This document shows positions 11,857 to 24,146 of a DNA stretch of 64,000 nucleotides, piece after piece. The DNA is taken from assembly GCA_014058105.1 (NCBI GenBank), contig JACGCM010000655.1, positions 1,630,001 to 1,694,000 of the forward strand. The letters are read 5' to 3'. This stretch comes from Kingdonia uniflora (taxonomy: Eukaryota > Streptophyta > Magnoliopsida > Ranunculales > Circaeasteraceae). The position numbers and the translations under genes were made by a program. Below the pieces are notes generated by a model that did no database searches, was not told the DNA's origin, and was given only the letters and a program-made list of their open reading frames with translations. The stretch's first letter is position 1, and every line of letters starts with the position of its first letter.

Positions 11857-11912
11857 CTATTCTAGTGGGCACTACGGTAGCTTGTAGTTTGAAAGCTACC
11901 TTCTCTCGTCTG
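11857..11912 (+). repeat. About 47-bp dispersed repeat (partner near 24641)
   Basis: CCTATTCTAGTGGGCACTAC, then GGTAGYTTGTAGTTTGAAAGCTACCT, recurs near 24641 with one mismatch, and CGTCTG follows both after a short divergent stretch. Confidence 0.8.
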
Positions 11913-14292
11913 CAAGGATCCTTCTAGGATTTCCTATTTTGTCGCTGTAGTTTGGCGGCACTTTTAAACACTTCCACTTTTTCACCCTGCTTCGTACTTA
12001 TAGGCCCCCAAAAGGAAAGAATCAGCTTAGCTTAGGTGCGGTCGGCACTTTTAAACACTTCGCTTCACTAAGGCCCTTTCTTTGACGCCACGGGACTACA
12101 CGACTATAAAGGCCCGCCCTTCTCTCTCTTAGATACCAGAGCCACTATGGATGGAGTAGCTATTTGAAAATGGAATAAGCTACTGGCCGTCTTCGAATGA
12201 GAAAGATGCCCCTAACATTTAGCCAGCAGTTGAACCAATGAGAGAAGTGGTGTCTAGCTTCTTCTCTACCTTCTTGAAACTTCACTTGCGTACGAGGAGC
12301 TATCTTTTTTTTGGCGGATTCTCAAGAAGATCTCTTCTAGGTAAGCGTCAGCAACGATGGCAGTAGTTTGGAGAACCCAACCCACTCTCTATAGGCGTCT
12401 TTGTGCTTTCCCGCTGCAAGTCAACGAACTCCCCTTGACCCCCCGTCTTAGGCGTCTGAGTTTCGGGATGCCGTGGCTGACTTCTAAACTACAACTACTC
12501 TTCTATACCCACTGGAGAGCTCCGTTCCGTAGTTTAGGAGACTTCTAAACTACTTGCTTGTTGGGCGTCCTTCTTTCGTTGGTTCAGCCTAAGAGCAAGG
12601 CAGACCCGTGGAATCCATAACCCTGCCTTTAGCCTCAATCTATCTAGAGGAAAAGATGCTTCAGAATCTTAATTAGCACCTGCAACTCACGCAACAGAGA
12701 TTTATCACTCATTCTTGGACATAAAGAATTTTAGAGGTTGGATGTCAAAAGGCTAAGATAGAAAAGGAGCCTACTAAACCACGGGCACTGAAAGTGGTAC
12801 TTAAGGCAGCGTAGTTTAGGACACCAGAAATAAGAATTCTGGCACCGGGTAGTTAGGGAACCTCAATGATTTTCTAAAGGAAAATGGCAGTACAGCAAGC
12901 AAAAAAAAGAAGTGCGCAGCTAGGTATTTCATCTCTTTAGGCTAAAACGATCGAGAACACCCGTTTGGAAAAGTGAGACTTAGCTAGTAGCCGTAATGTA
13001 TATTTTAGGCAATCCACCTCTAAACTACTCTTTAATCTTTAACTAACTCCTTTTAAAAGCTTTAGCAATCTTGAACCCTTTTTTAACGTACGCAAGTCCT
13101 AAACTACTAAAGCCCTGTTTTCTATGGACAAACTTTTCTTTAATCTGGTTTCCAAACTACCTTTTTAAAGCTTGCGCAAGCCCTAAACTACGGTTTCCCA
13201 GGTGTGAGCTCTAATCTACGCTTAGGCTACTTTTAGGTGTGAGCTCCAATCTACGTTATAGGTAGTTTGGAACTTGCGTACGCCAAATGAAAGAAAAGAG
13301 CTAGTTTTTGTAGTTAGAGGTGTGGTTGAGCGTAATGTATTTTTTTTTTGAAACTTGCGTACGCTCAAAGGAAGGATCCTCCACTGAAGAAAAATAAGAA
13401 CTGAAAGAAAAGCACCTGATCTGCTTTTTGTAGCTTAGAAGCAACCATCAGGCAGGAGTGTGCTTTTAAGTAGTTTAGAGGAAGTCAGCCTTTCTTAGTA
13501 AGTAGTAAGGAGTAGTGATCAATCATATGCGCCGTAGTGGGCACAATGAAGGTAACTGAGTCCTAAGTCTAATAGGCAACCAAAACCCAATGAAGAAAAG
13601 TAGTTACTGCGTGTAGTTTAGGAGTCAACTTATTTTTTTTAAACTCCTCTACTCTTACGCTCTCCTCCACTCTTGCGCTCTCTACCAACTAAGCATTCCG
13701 AAGATCTCTATAGTCACTATCAGAGACTCCTCCTTTTAAAACTCTGATGGCAGGCAGAAAAACCAGGACTCAAGGCTTCTAAACTACTCCTTCTGATCAG
13801 TCTAGGATCCTTCTTATCTTAAAACTCCTTCTTTCCCTTTGGCTTGAAGCTTATCAGTCTCTCTTTTTTTAAGGATCCTTGACGCTACCTACCTTTGGCT
13901 TGAAGCTTGTTTTAAAAAGGGTGTGTTGCCTTAACTACTTTTTCACTCGGGTCTTTAGCAATCTGGGCTTACCCAGCTCTAGTTCTCTCTTTCAAATGAA
14001 CTACGCACCCCCAAACTACAAACTACTAAAACCACTACAACTCTCCGCAGTTGATAAAAGGCTTCTAAACTACTTCTGTCGTCGCTTCTCCACAGCTCTA
14101 CTTTTGCTTTTCTTTAATCTAGGTTTCTCGGCGCTAGTTACTCACGAGATCTAGGTTTCTCGCCGCTAGCTCCACCTTACCACAGTGGATACGCGCTTCC
14201 TAAACTACAACTACAACTACACCGAGCCTTTAGTAGTTGTAGTTTAGGAGTCAATATTTGCTACGACTTTCTGTGCAGCTTCAAAAAGGAGG

Positions 14293-14502
14293 GAGAGTAG
14301 GTAGCTTTAGACTTGCGTACGGTGAAAACCCACTCGCCGTACGCAAGTCTAAGCTACTTTAGCCCAGAGTTTTTTTTACAGAAAAAATATGACGAAATAA
14401 AAAATATACATTACGCGCAAAACTTGCGTACGTTGATTCAACCCATACTTGCGTACGGTGAAAACCCACTCGCCGTACGCAAGTCTAAAGCTACCTACTC
14501 TC
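14293..14502. mobile_element. 210-bp element with 30-bp perfect terminal inverted repeats (MITE-like)
   Basis: Left arm 14293-14322 begins GAGAGTAGGTAGCTTTAGAC and ends GCGTACGG; right arm 14473-14502 is its exact reverse complement over 30 bp. Inside each end is a second copy of the partner arm: 14309-14350 and 14447-14484 are each hairpins of 14 and 12 bp around the same 14-base loop (TGAAAACCCACTCG). The interior also carries one family E copy (AATATACATTACG near 14403) and one more family A copy. No target-site duplication is visible (left flank AAGGAGG, right flank ACTTAAC), and no coding capacity exists. The layout resembles a miniature inverted-repeat element, but inverted duplication by recombination between micro-repeats would give the same pattern. 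Confidence 0.6.
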
Positions 14503-15763
14503 ACTTAACTTAAGCAACGTATTGCCAAGCTAGCGTACCTTGTCTCCAACAGTTTGGCCTTTCCTTTGTTAGAGACTAGCGCATTAGCTAACTGAAAAAC
14601 TCTCAACTACCAAAGTCTTCTGTTCGAAGGGTAGAGGTCTAGAGTCTAGTCTTTAGCACAAAACAACTAGAAAGGGTAGTAGCGTAGCAAGGATCTCTTT
14701 CTCACTATGTTCCGGTGTGTTTTGGCAAGGAAGTGCCGGTGGAAGCGTAGCCACTTACTTTCTTTCTTCGTTTTTTAAAGGGTGTGCTGCAGGTCAAACG
14801 CTTAGCTACACGCCTCCGACGCCATTATAGACACGACCCCTGCATAGAAGTCACCACTACATCCTATAGAAAGGTGCAAACCAAGACCAAAGCAAAAAAA
14901 AAAACCCCTCTCCCGTAGTTTAGGATCCTTCTTATCATCCGTCTCTTTTTAACGTACGCAAGTCCTAAACTACAAAAAGCCCTAGTGACAAGCGCGCGCT
15001 AACTACTACTAGGATCCTTCATAGTCACAAACCAAGGCTTACTAGCCCAAGACTCAAGCAGCGAAAAGGAACCCCAATGCTTCGGTTTTTTTGAAGGACA
15101 AACCCACGCTTACCGCAGCCTCTAAAAAAAGCTGGAGTCCTTAGCGAGAGCAAAAAGCAATGACTTCGAGTGAGGTAGTTAAGGAGGCTGGAGTGTGCTG
15201 CCAAAACTACTTTTCCATCATCAAACTACTTAAAAGCCGAGTAGAAAAGGTTGCTAAAGCAGTAGCCTTTCAAATAGCAACAAGTAGCTCCGTTCCTAAA
15301 CTACGAGGCTCCAAACTACAAACTACAGTAGTTTAGAGTCAATTAGAGCCAGAAAAAGCGAAAACCAAGACTTTCAGGTTAAGCCAAAAACGTTGAGGTC
15401 AAAGCTTGCAACCAATGAGAATCAAGGCTTCCGAGGCCAAAGGTGCGTTCAAGGACCGAGAAAAGGCTAAAATGGCGTAAAAGAGAAAAGACACAGTGGC
15501 GCAAAAGGTGCTCAAATCACGAAGTAAAAGGCTTTTTTTAGCGCAATATAGTGGCTCGTCTAAAAAGGTGGGCCTTTCCCAACAACCAAAAGACACGTCT
15601 AAAAAAGACATAGTTAAAAAATAGCTCTTTCACACTGGCACCAAAGAAAAGAGATGCCCTCTAGAACTACAGAACTACGTAGAGAAAGATCAAGACCCCT
15701 AAACTACGGCTATGTTAACGGTTGGAAAAAGCGTTAGCTCACCCCTAAACTACACACATAAGG

Positions 15764-15847
15764 CTATGTTAGCGCCAAGCGATCAAAAGCGCCAGGCTGT
15801 CAATCTCTTGATCTTTCTCTACGTAGGTTCCAATCCTGCCTCTCCCC
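15764..15847 (+). pseudogene. trnY-GUA: Mitochondrial-type trnY-GUA remnant
   Basis: The 3' half is almost identical to plant mitochondrial tRNA-Tyr: TCTACGTAGGTTC, a variant T-loop base, then AATCCTGCCTCTCCC. Upstream, GATCAAAAGCG matches the D-arm and CAGGCTGTCAATCTCTTGA corresponds to the anticodon arm (expected CAGACTGTAAATCTGTTGA). The loop now reads TGTCAAT, so the tyrosine anticodon GUA is lost (GUC as read), and the anticodon stem and 5' acceptor strand no longer pair (the 5' end reads about GCTATGTTAGCGCC). The gene is therefore probably dead, unless heavy RNA editing repairs it, which the pattern of changes does not favour. It is the only remnant of a native mitochondrial tRNA gene that I can support here. 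Confidence 0.82.
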
Positions 15848-16059
15848 TATCTTGTTCTTCTTTTGGCCACCAACAATAACGTCTAGAGACTCTTGATCCT
15901 TGTACGCAAGTCTCGGAAAAAAGCCCTAGAGTGGACTTCTCTCTAGAACTTGCGTACGGGGAATAAGGCTTTTCTAGAGAGCGGGCATCACTGTGCGGGT
16001 CTGGTTTGACTCCTCATTTTGACTGCTTTTCACGACAGGAATCGACTCTTTTTGGACCA

Positions 16060-16106
16060 CATCTATCAATAGCGCTCTAATGTCTAAAGAGCGCTATTGA
16101 TAGATG
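16060..16106. repeat. 19-bp perfect hairpin with a 9-base loop
   Basis: CATCTATCAATAGCGCTCT (16060-16078) is followed by the loop AATGTCTAA and its exact reverse complement (16088-16106). It is the tightest long perfect hairpin I found in the window. It is not built from the common micro-repeats. Plant mitochondria use stem-loops at transcript 3' ends, but no gene lies directly upstream, so the role is unknown. Confidence 0.85.
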
Positions 16107-16592
16107 CTCTTTGCTCCGATCTCTGTCTACTATTCTTCGGAGCGTATGCCTGCATGATCCTCTTTGGTCTAGGTCTTTGGATCTGAGATCTCCGGCCTTC
16201 CCGTCTCTTTTCTTACATTGTCGGCTTCCAAACTACCCCATCTCTTTTCTTACATTGCCGGCTGTGTAGAACGAGACGAGGTCCTCTACGGCCTGCTGCT
16301 GGCTGTGATCCGTCTAGTCCATCTAGATCGGCGTGCGAGAGTAGTTTCGAGAGCTTCTTTGCTTTCATCGTACGCAAGTCTCCCTTTTGGTTCATCACTT
16401 CAGTGGCTATTCCAACCTCTCCCTTTTGCTTTTGGTTCATCACTTCAGTGGCTATTCCAATCTCTCTCTTGGTTTTGCACATATCGCTCATGGATGTCTT
16501 GTTCACAGTCGTAGCTATCTATAGGCATCTCTATGCATTACTCAACCTTCATCAAAGGTCTCCCAAACTACTGAAAGACTCTTTTTTTGCCC

Positions 16593-16625
16593 CTAAACTA
16601 CAACTACAACTACAACTACAACTAC
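16593..16625 (+). repeat. Hexanucleotide array (CTACAA)n
   Basis: About five tandem copies of ACTACA, growing out of a family B half-element (CTAAACTAC). The same hexamer array appears at 24346-24360 and, inverted, at 39612-39643. Confidence 0.85.
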
Positions 16626-19600
16626 TTACCAACGATTTCATACCGTCAGTAGCACACCCCTAGTCGAGTGTATAGGCCAAGAGTAGCCTACCTATAGCTA
16701 TAGTTGAAGCACGCATTCCAGTAGCTTTTTAAAACCACCTCCTTTTCTAAAAAAATAGCTCCTAAACTACAACTACCTCTGTCCTTCCTTTTGAAACTCC
16801 TATTGTCGACCACTATAGCTATAGACCTTACCATGTCCACCTCTAATGGCTCTTTAATCCCTATCGCCGAAGAAAGCCATTCGGTCTTTAGAACTTAGCT
16901 TGCGCCTTTCTTTTGTCTAAATGTTCCAGTGTAGTTTAGCCGCAGTGCTTCCGAGGAGTGCCAAGCGCGGCTAGTAGTTTAGCGGCTTAGAAGAAGATTA
17001 CCAGATAGTAAGGCAAACGATGAAGAAAATAAATGCATGCTCGACTCGAAGTGAAGCAATAAGAATAAGCCTTTCAAGTAGCAACAAGTAGTTAGAGGTC
17101 TTGTGAGCTACTTGAAAGACTAAAAGAAGACGAGGTGAACTAAAGACTGTAGTTGGGGGGCTGGTTGTCTAAAAAAAGAGATGTCAGTAAAAGGCACGTA
17201 GCGAAAAAGTAGACCCACCCCAACAACTAGTGTCACAGTGGCTTCGTTTCGGGTCCCATTCCTGTCTCCTTGCTCTAGTTAGGTCTATCTTTCTTTCGCG
17301 CCATTCGTTTAGCCAGGATAAGCTACTGTTTTTTTTTAGCGTAGTAGTGTGTTTGTGTTTTAGAGAGCGTCAGCCTAGCTTTAAAAGGTACAAAGGAGTA
17401 CAAAGGAAAAGAAGCCTGCATTAGTTTAGGCAACCTAAAAAAACAGCACCTCTAACTACTTGGAATCTATGTAGCGGTGTTTTTTTTAGCCTTCTCCAAC
17501 ACACTCCTCCAATCAGCGCTACGCGTTCTTTTTTTATCCAGACGGGATATGAAAGAGTGGATGCCGCCAATTCTTTTGGCAAGAGAAGAGCTCAGGTCTT
17601 AGCGCGAGAATCTAGCTGCGATTTCGCTATCATCAAGTAGTTTAGCAACCGCTAAATCAAAAATATCCCATTACCTGCGGGAAACCCCACTACAGACCTC
17701 GGACTATTGGTTTAGGCTATTCTTTCTGGCTTTTTCTTTCTAAAAAAACACCGGTGCGTTCCTAACTACTTTTGATGAGGATAGTTTGCTGCGTGCATGT
17801 CGCTTTCTAATGATGGGCACGTCTTCGCTTTCTAATGATGGGCGACGGAGGGAACCGGCGGTGGACACCGGATTAAAGAGTCATTAAAGAGCATGAAACT
17901 TGCGTACGAAAAGAGCTATTTTTTAACAGAGGTATTAAAGAGCATTAGTAGTTTAGAGCGTACGCAAGTTTTAAAAAAAAAGCCTTAGTAGTTTAGAGCA
18001 TTAGTAGTTTAGAGTAGTTTAGAGGTGTTTTCCAAACTACTAAAGCTAAAGCTACCGTCGGCCAGGCCTAAGCCACGAAAGAAAAGCAAAAGCCGGGGGT
18101 GTGTTGTGGAGCTACACGTCTTCGCTTTGACTAGATATATAGGGCTTTAAAAGTGGCGTTCTAGAGTTCTAGTGCAAAAAAAGAGTAGGCCTAAAGGTTT
18201 TGAAGATGGTAAAAGTCTAAGAAAGAAATCGCTTTGACTGGTCAAAGAGCTTTGACTGGTGATTGACCCCGCCTACGTTATTCTTCCTCAGTGAGTCCGC
18301 AGCTATTTAGAAAAAATTCGGCGATCTTGGCCTCTCTTGTTGTACAGCAGGCGCTCCAACTGCTGGCCACAGGATAGGACGCCTTACCTGCTCTCGAACT
18401 ACTCTAAAAGCCACCTTTAGTGCGCGAAACCCTGGTAAAAAAAGCCTAGTTCTAGCGTAGCGAGTGATTCTTGGCACAGCGCCTAGTAGTGATTCTTGGC
18501 ACACATTCAGGTCTTCTTTGCGCCTAAGTCGTTATTAAGGACCAACACATTGCACATTCAGGTCTTCTTTGCGTTCCTTTTATGAAACCATTGGACAGCA
18601 ATAGGAGGGAGGGATCAGGTCTTGGTCTAGCGTGCGTAGTTTAGGATCCTTCTTGTTGCTGCTAAACGCTACGTATAGGAGGCTCAGGTCATTCCTAGAG
18701 GTACGCTCGGATGAAATAGACATTACGGAGAGAGAAAGCCTAACCCTTGTCGTTGCCTAACCCTTGTCATTGATGGTGTGTTGGTCCTTAATAATGAGAG
18801 ACTAGAGGTGAGGCCTACCCAAAACACCAGATGCCATAGAAAACCCATAGATGGTTTAAAAAGGAGCACCAGGACTATAGACCGGAGACCTGGAAGTTAG
18901 AAAAAGCAAATAGAAAGGAGCCTAGGATAGAAAGGAGCCATAGATGATAAGGATGATAAGTTCGGGAAAGGGGGACCAGGAGTTATAGCATTGGAAGAAA
19001 AGATGCGCTTGGCTAATCGCCTTGATAGACTAGCCATTTCACTTACGCTTCTCTGCGCTATCCTTATATACTTTTTTCTCCCAATACTTGTTTTCTAAAC
19101 TACGCTGGGTTCCGCAACTTCGCCTATAGCCAAGTAGTTGTAGTTTAGGAGTCAACTCGTCGTACGCAAGTAAAAAAAAAAGCAGTTTAGACCTAGCTTT
19201 GTCGATGTTAGAGCCTTTCTCGAGGTTTCACCCGTCACAAGTCCTTTCTATAGCTATAGGAGCGGAGCGAAGCCCTCTTTCTGTCATAGTGGTTAACGAG
19301 TCTATAGTATAGCTTGATTTGCATTCCGTAAAGAAGAGCCTACTGGGGGGTACGTACTAAGGAGAAGAAAGAAGTCTTTTGCCAAAGCTTCCTAAGTAAA
19401 AAGCAAGGCTAAGCCATCGTTTTTTCAGTCAGCCCTAGTAGTTTGGAAGCTTTTTTGTAGTGGGGAAAAGACCTTAGGTAGTTTGTAGTTTGGATCCTAT
19501 TTTCAACAAAAAGTACGCAAGTGTGGTAGGATCTCCGGACGCAAGTTGAGCTATTTTTTAACGGACTTGCGTACGTTTAAAAGGGTTAGAGTGAAATAAA

Positions 19601-20544
19601 GAAAGTACAGCGTACAAAGGGCCACTTCCCGTCTTTTTCGATCCATTTCAAACCATATTGCGATTGGCTCGAGATCTCTAACTACTTCTAAGACCTAGGC
19701 TTGGAAGCGCGTATCTACTGTGTTAAGGTTAGCTAGGGTCCACTGCTAGGACATGGAATAGCATTCTCTCGCTTAGCAACTCTTGCGTTGCTGGGTGAAA
19801 AAAGTGAAACTCGGTAGGTGGACGGTGGATAAGAAGATGACTCCGGCTGAACTTGCGTATGGTGACGTCTTGTTTTAAGGAAGTGCACTAAAGTTGATCG
19901 CCACTCTTAGACTTGATCGTCACTATCAACTCAACTACCTCTTTTCTTTATAGTGCGAAGTTTTCCTCACGAGTAATAATTTGCGCCTATGTGGTATAGG
20001 GTATGGATGGCTCTCATTGCGTCAACCTGGATGGGACTCACTTGGATCTCTCTTCTACCTAGGATCCTTGGCTATCCCTCGGCTTGGTGTAGCCTATCTA
20101 CGCTTCAGATAAGGATGTGAACAAAGAGAAGATGCTAACTTGCGTACGGTGAACGAAGTCGAAGTGTAGGCATCCAAGGTAGGAGTCAATGGGAAGTAGT
20201 TAGGGCTTTAAGTAGTTTGGACACGAGACCCACTAAACTTGCGTACGAAAAGAGCTATTTTTTAAGAAAAATATTTGTCTATAGATTACTTGCGTACGGA
20301 GAAAGAGGCGGAGCTTTTAAAAGAGTAGGAATGGAAAATGCCTCAAACGAATACAGTTTTCTTGTATGCCAGAGAAGAATGAGCGGCACAAAGGCCAGTG
20401 CTTCGCTTCTTCATTTCATTCACATGAGTTTGGCGACGAAAGAGCGTTGGTTGGCTACGGTCAACAACTTACCAAAAGGCATAGCAAAATCCAGCCTAGC
20501 TACCCTTAACCCAAAGGCATATCAAAAAACAGCCTAGCTACCCT

Positions 20545-20605
20545 GCCTTCGCTTTGATTCTCCCTATCCTAGCTACCCTGCCTTCGCTTTGATTCTCCCT
20601 ATCTA
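20545..20605 (+). repeat. Tandem duplication, about 36-bp period
   Basis: CCTAGCTACCCTGCCTTCGC, then TTTGATTCTCCCTAT, twice. An earlier partial copy (CAGCCTAGCTACCC) lies near 20493, and a 31-bp tandem pair (TATGACCAAAGGTTCCGGTT...) lies at 20828-20889. Confidence 0.85.
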
Positions 20606-22111
20606 TAAGGGCATTCCGCTCGTCTATAGGCAGATCTACTACTATGACTATCAGACACATGGCCTTAGCTCTTTTTGCCTTCTTACGTCTCTCCTTCATC
20701 CTTTATTCCTAGTCGGACTGAGAACCTGCCATATAAATAGAGAGGCTTGGTCTTCTCACTTGCCTTACTACGCTCTACCTAAGGAACTGATTCTTTGCTC
20801 GTGTTGGTCTTTCAAGCGCTACTACTGATATGACCAAAGGTTCCGGTTACCAAGGTTATATGACCAAAGGTTCCGGTTACCAAGGTTCAGGTTTTCCCTA
20901 CTATACCTATAGGAGTCTCTTGGGCGGAATGCTCGGATTGGAAGAGAACTCAATAGCTCATCCCTTCTTCTATTTTTTTTCTTGCATCGCCAAACAGCTA
21001 GAGACAGACGCTAGGATCCTTACCGCTACCTTAGCTAGGATCCTTCTAGTGCTCATACGTCTTTCTTGTCGTCTATCTGCTGCTAGTTTTAGGGCTTGCA
21101 GCGTCCACTTGATCTTTCTTCTAGGTACGGCAGGGTTAGGCCCGGATACTCGTCTATCTGGATTCAGCTCTCGTCTTAGATAGCTTCTTTGGCTTCGTTC
21201 ATCTGGCTATGCTCTATGGCTTGCACTCCTTTCAGGCGATCTTAGACGCTATGCTCTTGGTCTGCCATAGACGAGGATTCTGATCTGAACCGGCTATCGC
21301 TTGACTCCTATACTAGGGACCCTATTGGCTTGGCCCAATGAAAACGAAAGACAACCCTCAAACTCACGCTTCTTACCCACTTTTTAAAAGGGTTACTAGC
21401 TCAGCATGGTTCCTTATCTTTTTTTGAATACCTTACGTTCGTGGATTTCGATACGCCTTATTCCTTCCTTTCGTGGATTTCGATACGCTTGGAGCATAGC
21501 TCAATCTGAGCTATTTTTTCATAAAGTAGAGCGGTTTAGAAGGCGCTAGTTATGAAAAATAAGGAAGCAGCAAAAAGAGGTGTTTTCCAATACGAAATAA
21601 AATAGCAACGGAGGTGCTAGTAAAAATAAGGTGGACAAAGCGCAAAAGTGTGAAAAAAGTAGTTTACTTGCGTACGCCGAAGAAAGAAAATTGCCACTCA
21701 CCGTACGCAAGTCTTTTCCTTTCTTTTGGAGCTAGGTCAGAAAAGCGCCAAAGTTGTTAAAAAGACGACAGAAAATGAGCCGCTATTTTTGGCACTAGCC
21801 TCCTTAACTACAACTACGTACGCAAGTCAACAAAAACCAGAGGCTACCGAAAAAGCGTAATTAGGCACCCGCTCTTCGGGCTAAATGTTTGGAGCATTAC
21901 CACTATGAAAGAAGGATCCTAAACTACGTACGCAACTTGCGTACGTTAAAAAGACGCTCAAACTCTAGGTGTGAGTCCCTAAACAGTTAGAGCGACCTGC
22001 TTTAAATGTTGAGGAAAGTAGCTTCGGTACCCTCCACTTCGTTAGAGGGCTGATCTCGTAGTAAAGAAAAGAAGATGCATTATCGAAGTCCTCCTTTCGC
22101 CGTACGCAAGT

Positions 22112-22222
22112 TGAGCATAGAACTAGAAGGGACAGGACTAAGGACGTAGCATGAGAAGGGAGGACACGTGGCATGAGAAGGGACAGGACACGTAGCATGA
22201 GAAGGGACAGGACGTAGCATGC
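22112..22222 (+). repeat. Tandem array, about four units of 24-28 bp
   Basis: Units of ACGTAGCATGAGAAGGGACA then GGAC, with small length differences. A minus-strand frame shows repeating PSHAT peptides from it. Confidence 0.88.
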
Positions 22223-23168
22223 ATAGTAGCCCTTCTTCTGGTCCACTCCGTATAGGCAAGATATGGATAAGCTTGGTCTTGCCCTGTATCAAGAGAAGAC
22301 CTCTAATCTACGTACGCAAATTCATCACAGTCCCTCCTCCAACACATTCCAAGATGGTGACAAATTCCTGTCGCTGTCTGAAGGATCCTTCATGTCACTA
22401 GCAGCAAGAAATAGGGACTATGTTAGCGTTAAAAGAAAGCGGATGCGTCAATAAAGAAAAGAGCTAGGATGCTTCAGTCTTTCGGTAGTTTGGACCAGCA
22501 AGAAGGAACTTTTGAGGACCAGCAAGAAGGAACCCCTGATTCCGCGTGGGCTTTAAGTAGTTGTAGTTTGGACTTGCGTACGGCGAGCTAAGCAGCTTTT
22601 TTTTGGACTTGCGTACGGTGTTTTCCAAGCTGCAAAGCCTAAAATATACATTACGGCCAGGAGTAAGGTTATGCGCTATTTTCGTAGTTTAGAGGTAAAA
22701 AAAAAACACACTTCGGGTCTGGAGCTTTAGTAGTTTGTAGTTTGGACACCTTTCGCTAATGGAAAAGAGCTATGTTGCTAAATCGCGTTGGCTTATGCGT
22801 GCGCTATTTCTTACTAACTAAGCGAAACAAAAGTCACTCAATAGGCTTACTAACTAAGTGAAACGAAAGTCACTAGATAGGCCTGAACAAGAATTGACGG
22901 ACGGATTAAAGAAAAGAGAAAGAGCACCCGGGGAAAGCACCTTACTAGGATCCTTGCTATAGCTCTTCCGTTGAAAAAGCGTTGGGTTGGCTAGGCCTAC
23001 AGTGATACCTTTTTTTTGGCTAGTGTTAAAAAAGACCTGCCGCACTATTGCAGGAAAGAAAGATCACAGCCAGAACACACCGCGTGAAGAAGATCACTTT
23101 CCGAAAAGTCAACCATGCCGACGCAGAAGTCTAGGTATGATAAGAAGTGGAGCCCATGAATAAGAATA

Positions 23169-23332
23169 AGAAGTAGAGGCGTCACCGTTTTTTTAGGACC
23201 CTAGCTACAGGCTCTCTGGCTAAAAAAACACTACGTCTTGCTGGTCCTTTGTACGCTAAGAAGTAGAGGCGTCACTGTTTTTTTAGTACCCGGCTCTCTC
23301 TCTGTCCTAAAAAAACACTACGTCTTCCTTTA
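23169..23332 (+). repeat. Duplication whose units are bracketed by inverted T7/A7 elements
   Basis: AAGTAGAGGCGTCACYG is followed by GTTTTTTTAG, about 20-24 bp, CTAAAAAAAC and ACTACGTCTT. This occurs at 23169-23240 and again at 23260-23332. The pair GTTTTTTTAG / CTAAAAAAAC is a perfect inverted repeat in each copy (23187-23196 with 23220-23229; 23277-23286 with 23307-23316). The interior differs between the two copies while the brackets are unchanged. Confidence 0.75.
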
Positions 23333-24146
23333 CTTGCTACAAAAAAGAGCAGCAAAGCTCAGAGCTCTTTGATTCTATCCTGTTAGCAGTAGTTAGAGGC
23401 AAAAGAAAAGTAACCACTTGCGTACGCCGATTTAGGTCTTAGCGAAGCCGAGGTAAGTGAAGCCTCCTCTATATCCAAACCCACTATAAAGTCAGTCGCT
23501 CACGTTATAAGGGAAAGAACCAACCGGCTACTCGCTTTAAAAGAGAAAGAGTTCCAGACTCGAAAAGACTTGCGTACGGTGACTTGTCTTCGGTTAGCTC
23601 TAGCCGTAGTTTAGGATCCTAGCTACTTTTTTTAGCATAAGGATTCTTCCGTTGCTATAGCTATAGAGTCACCAGTTTTCCTCTGAGCCTCTTTGCTTCC
23701 GTCTTCCTGTTATTCTTTGGACATATAAAGTGGCTGGGCGAAGGCTCATTTTAGTAGTTTAGAAGACCGGCTACCTCTTTTGGCGTAATGTCTATTTTAG
23801 CGAAAATAAAACGGCTATAGCTATAGAGAGAGGTCATTAGCTGGAAAAGACTTCCAATAGGGTCCTAAAAGAAAGCTCGATACTAGGTCTAAAAAAAAGC
23901 TGAAGGATTAAAGAGTATTAAAGAGCATTAAGGAAAAGAGGGCGACCTGCCTAATAGGCTGTAGTTTTAGGCTGCGCCTCTAAACTACTAAAAAGGCGCT
24001 TTCCCCGTACGCAAGTCCCGTCGCTATGTTGCTAAACGCGCGCGTTTTTTTTTGGTCTGCAAAAGAAGTTTTTTGGATTGAGTAGCTCGTCCTATAGCCT
24101 ATAGACAGACGGCCTAAAACACACCCATTTTAAAGCCTCCAAAAAA

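Larger units (their letters stand above)
8947..14292. other. Gene-free spacer
   Basis: No gene recognised. It holds the 9.1, 9.6 and 10.8 kb duplications and frequent A, B and C copies (for example ATTGGTCCTCCAACACACC near 10825). From about 12.95 to 14.25 kb, GTAGTTTAG half-copies, TTTAAAAGC and CGTACGCAAGT alternate so closely that little unique sequence is left. The 12.59-12.76 kb interval is the longest stretch here without micro-repeats, but I cannot assign it. Confidence 0.5.
15848..24146. other. Gene-free spacer
   Basis: No gene recognised. It contains the 16.06 kb hairpin, a duplicated TTTTGGTTCATCACTTCAGT-GGCTATTCCAA at 16387-16464, duplicated CGCTTTCTAATGATGGGC near 17800, duplicated GTGATTCTTGGCACA near 18465-18500, and the arrays at 20.5 and 22.1 kb. 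Frames at 20217-20537, 20589-20828 and 20830-21183 are consecutive but show no recognised motif, and they include repeat-encoded LAYG and VYR peptides. Confidence 0.5.
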
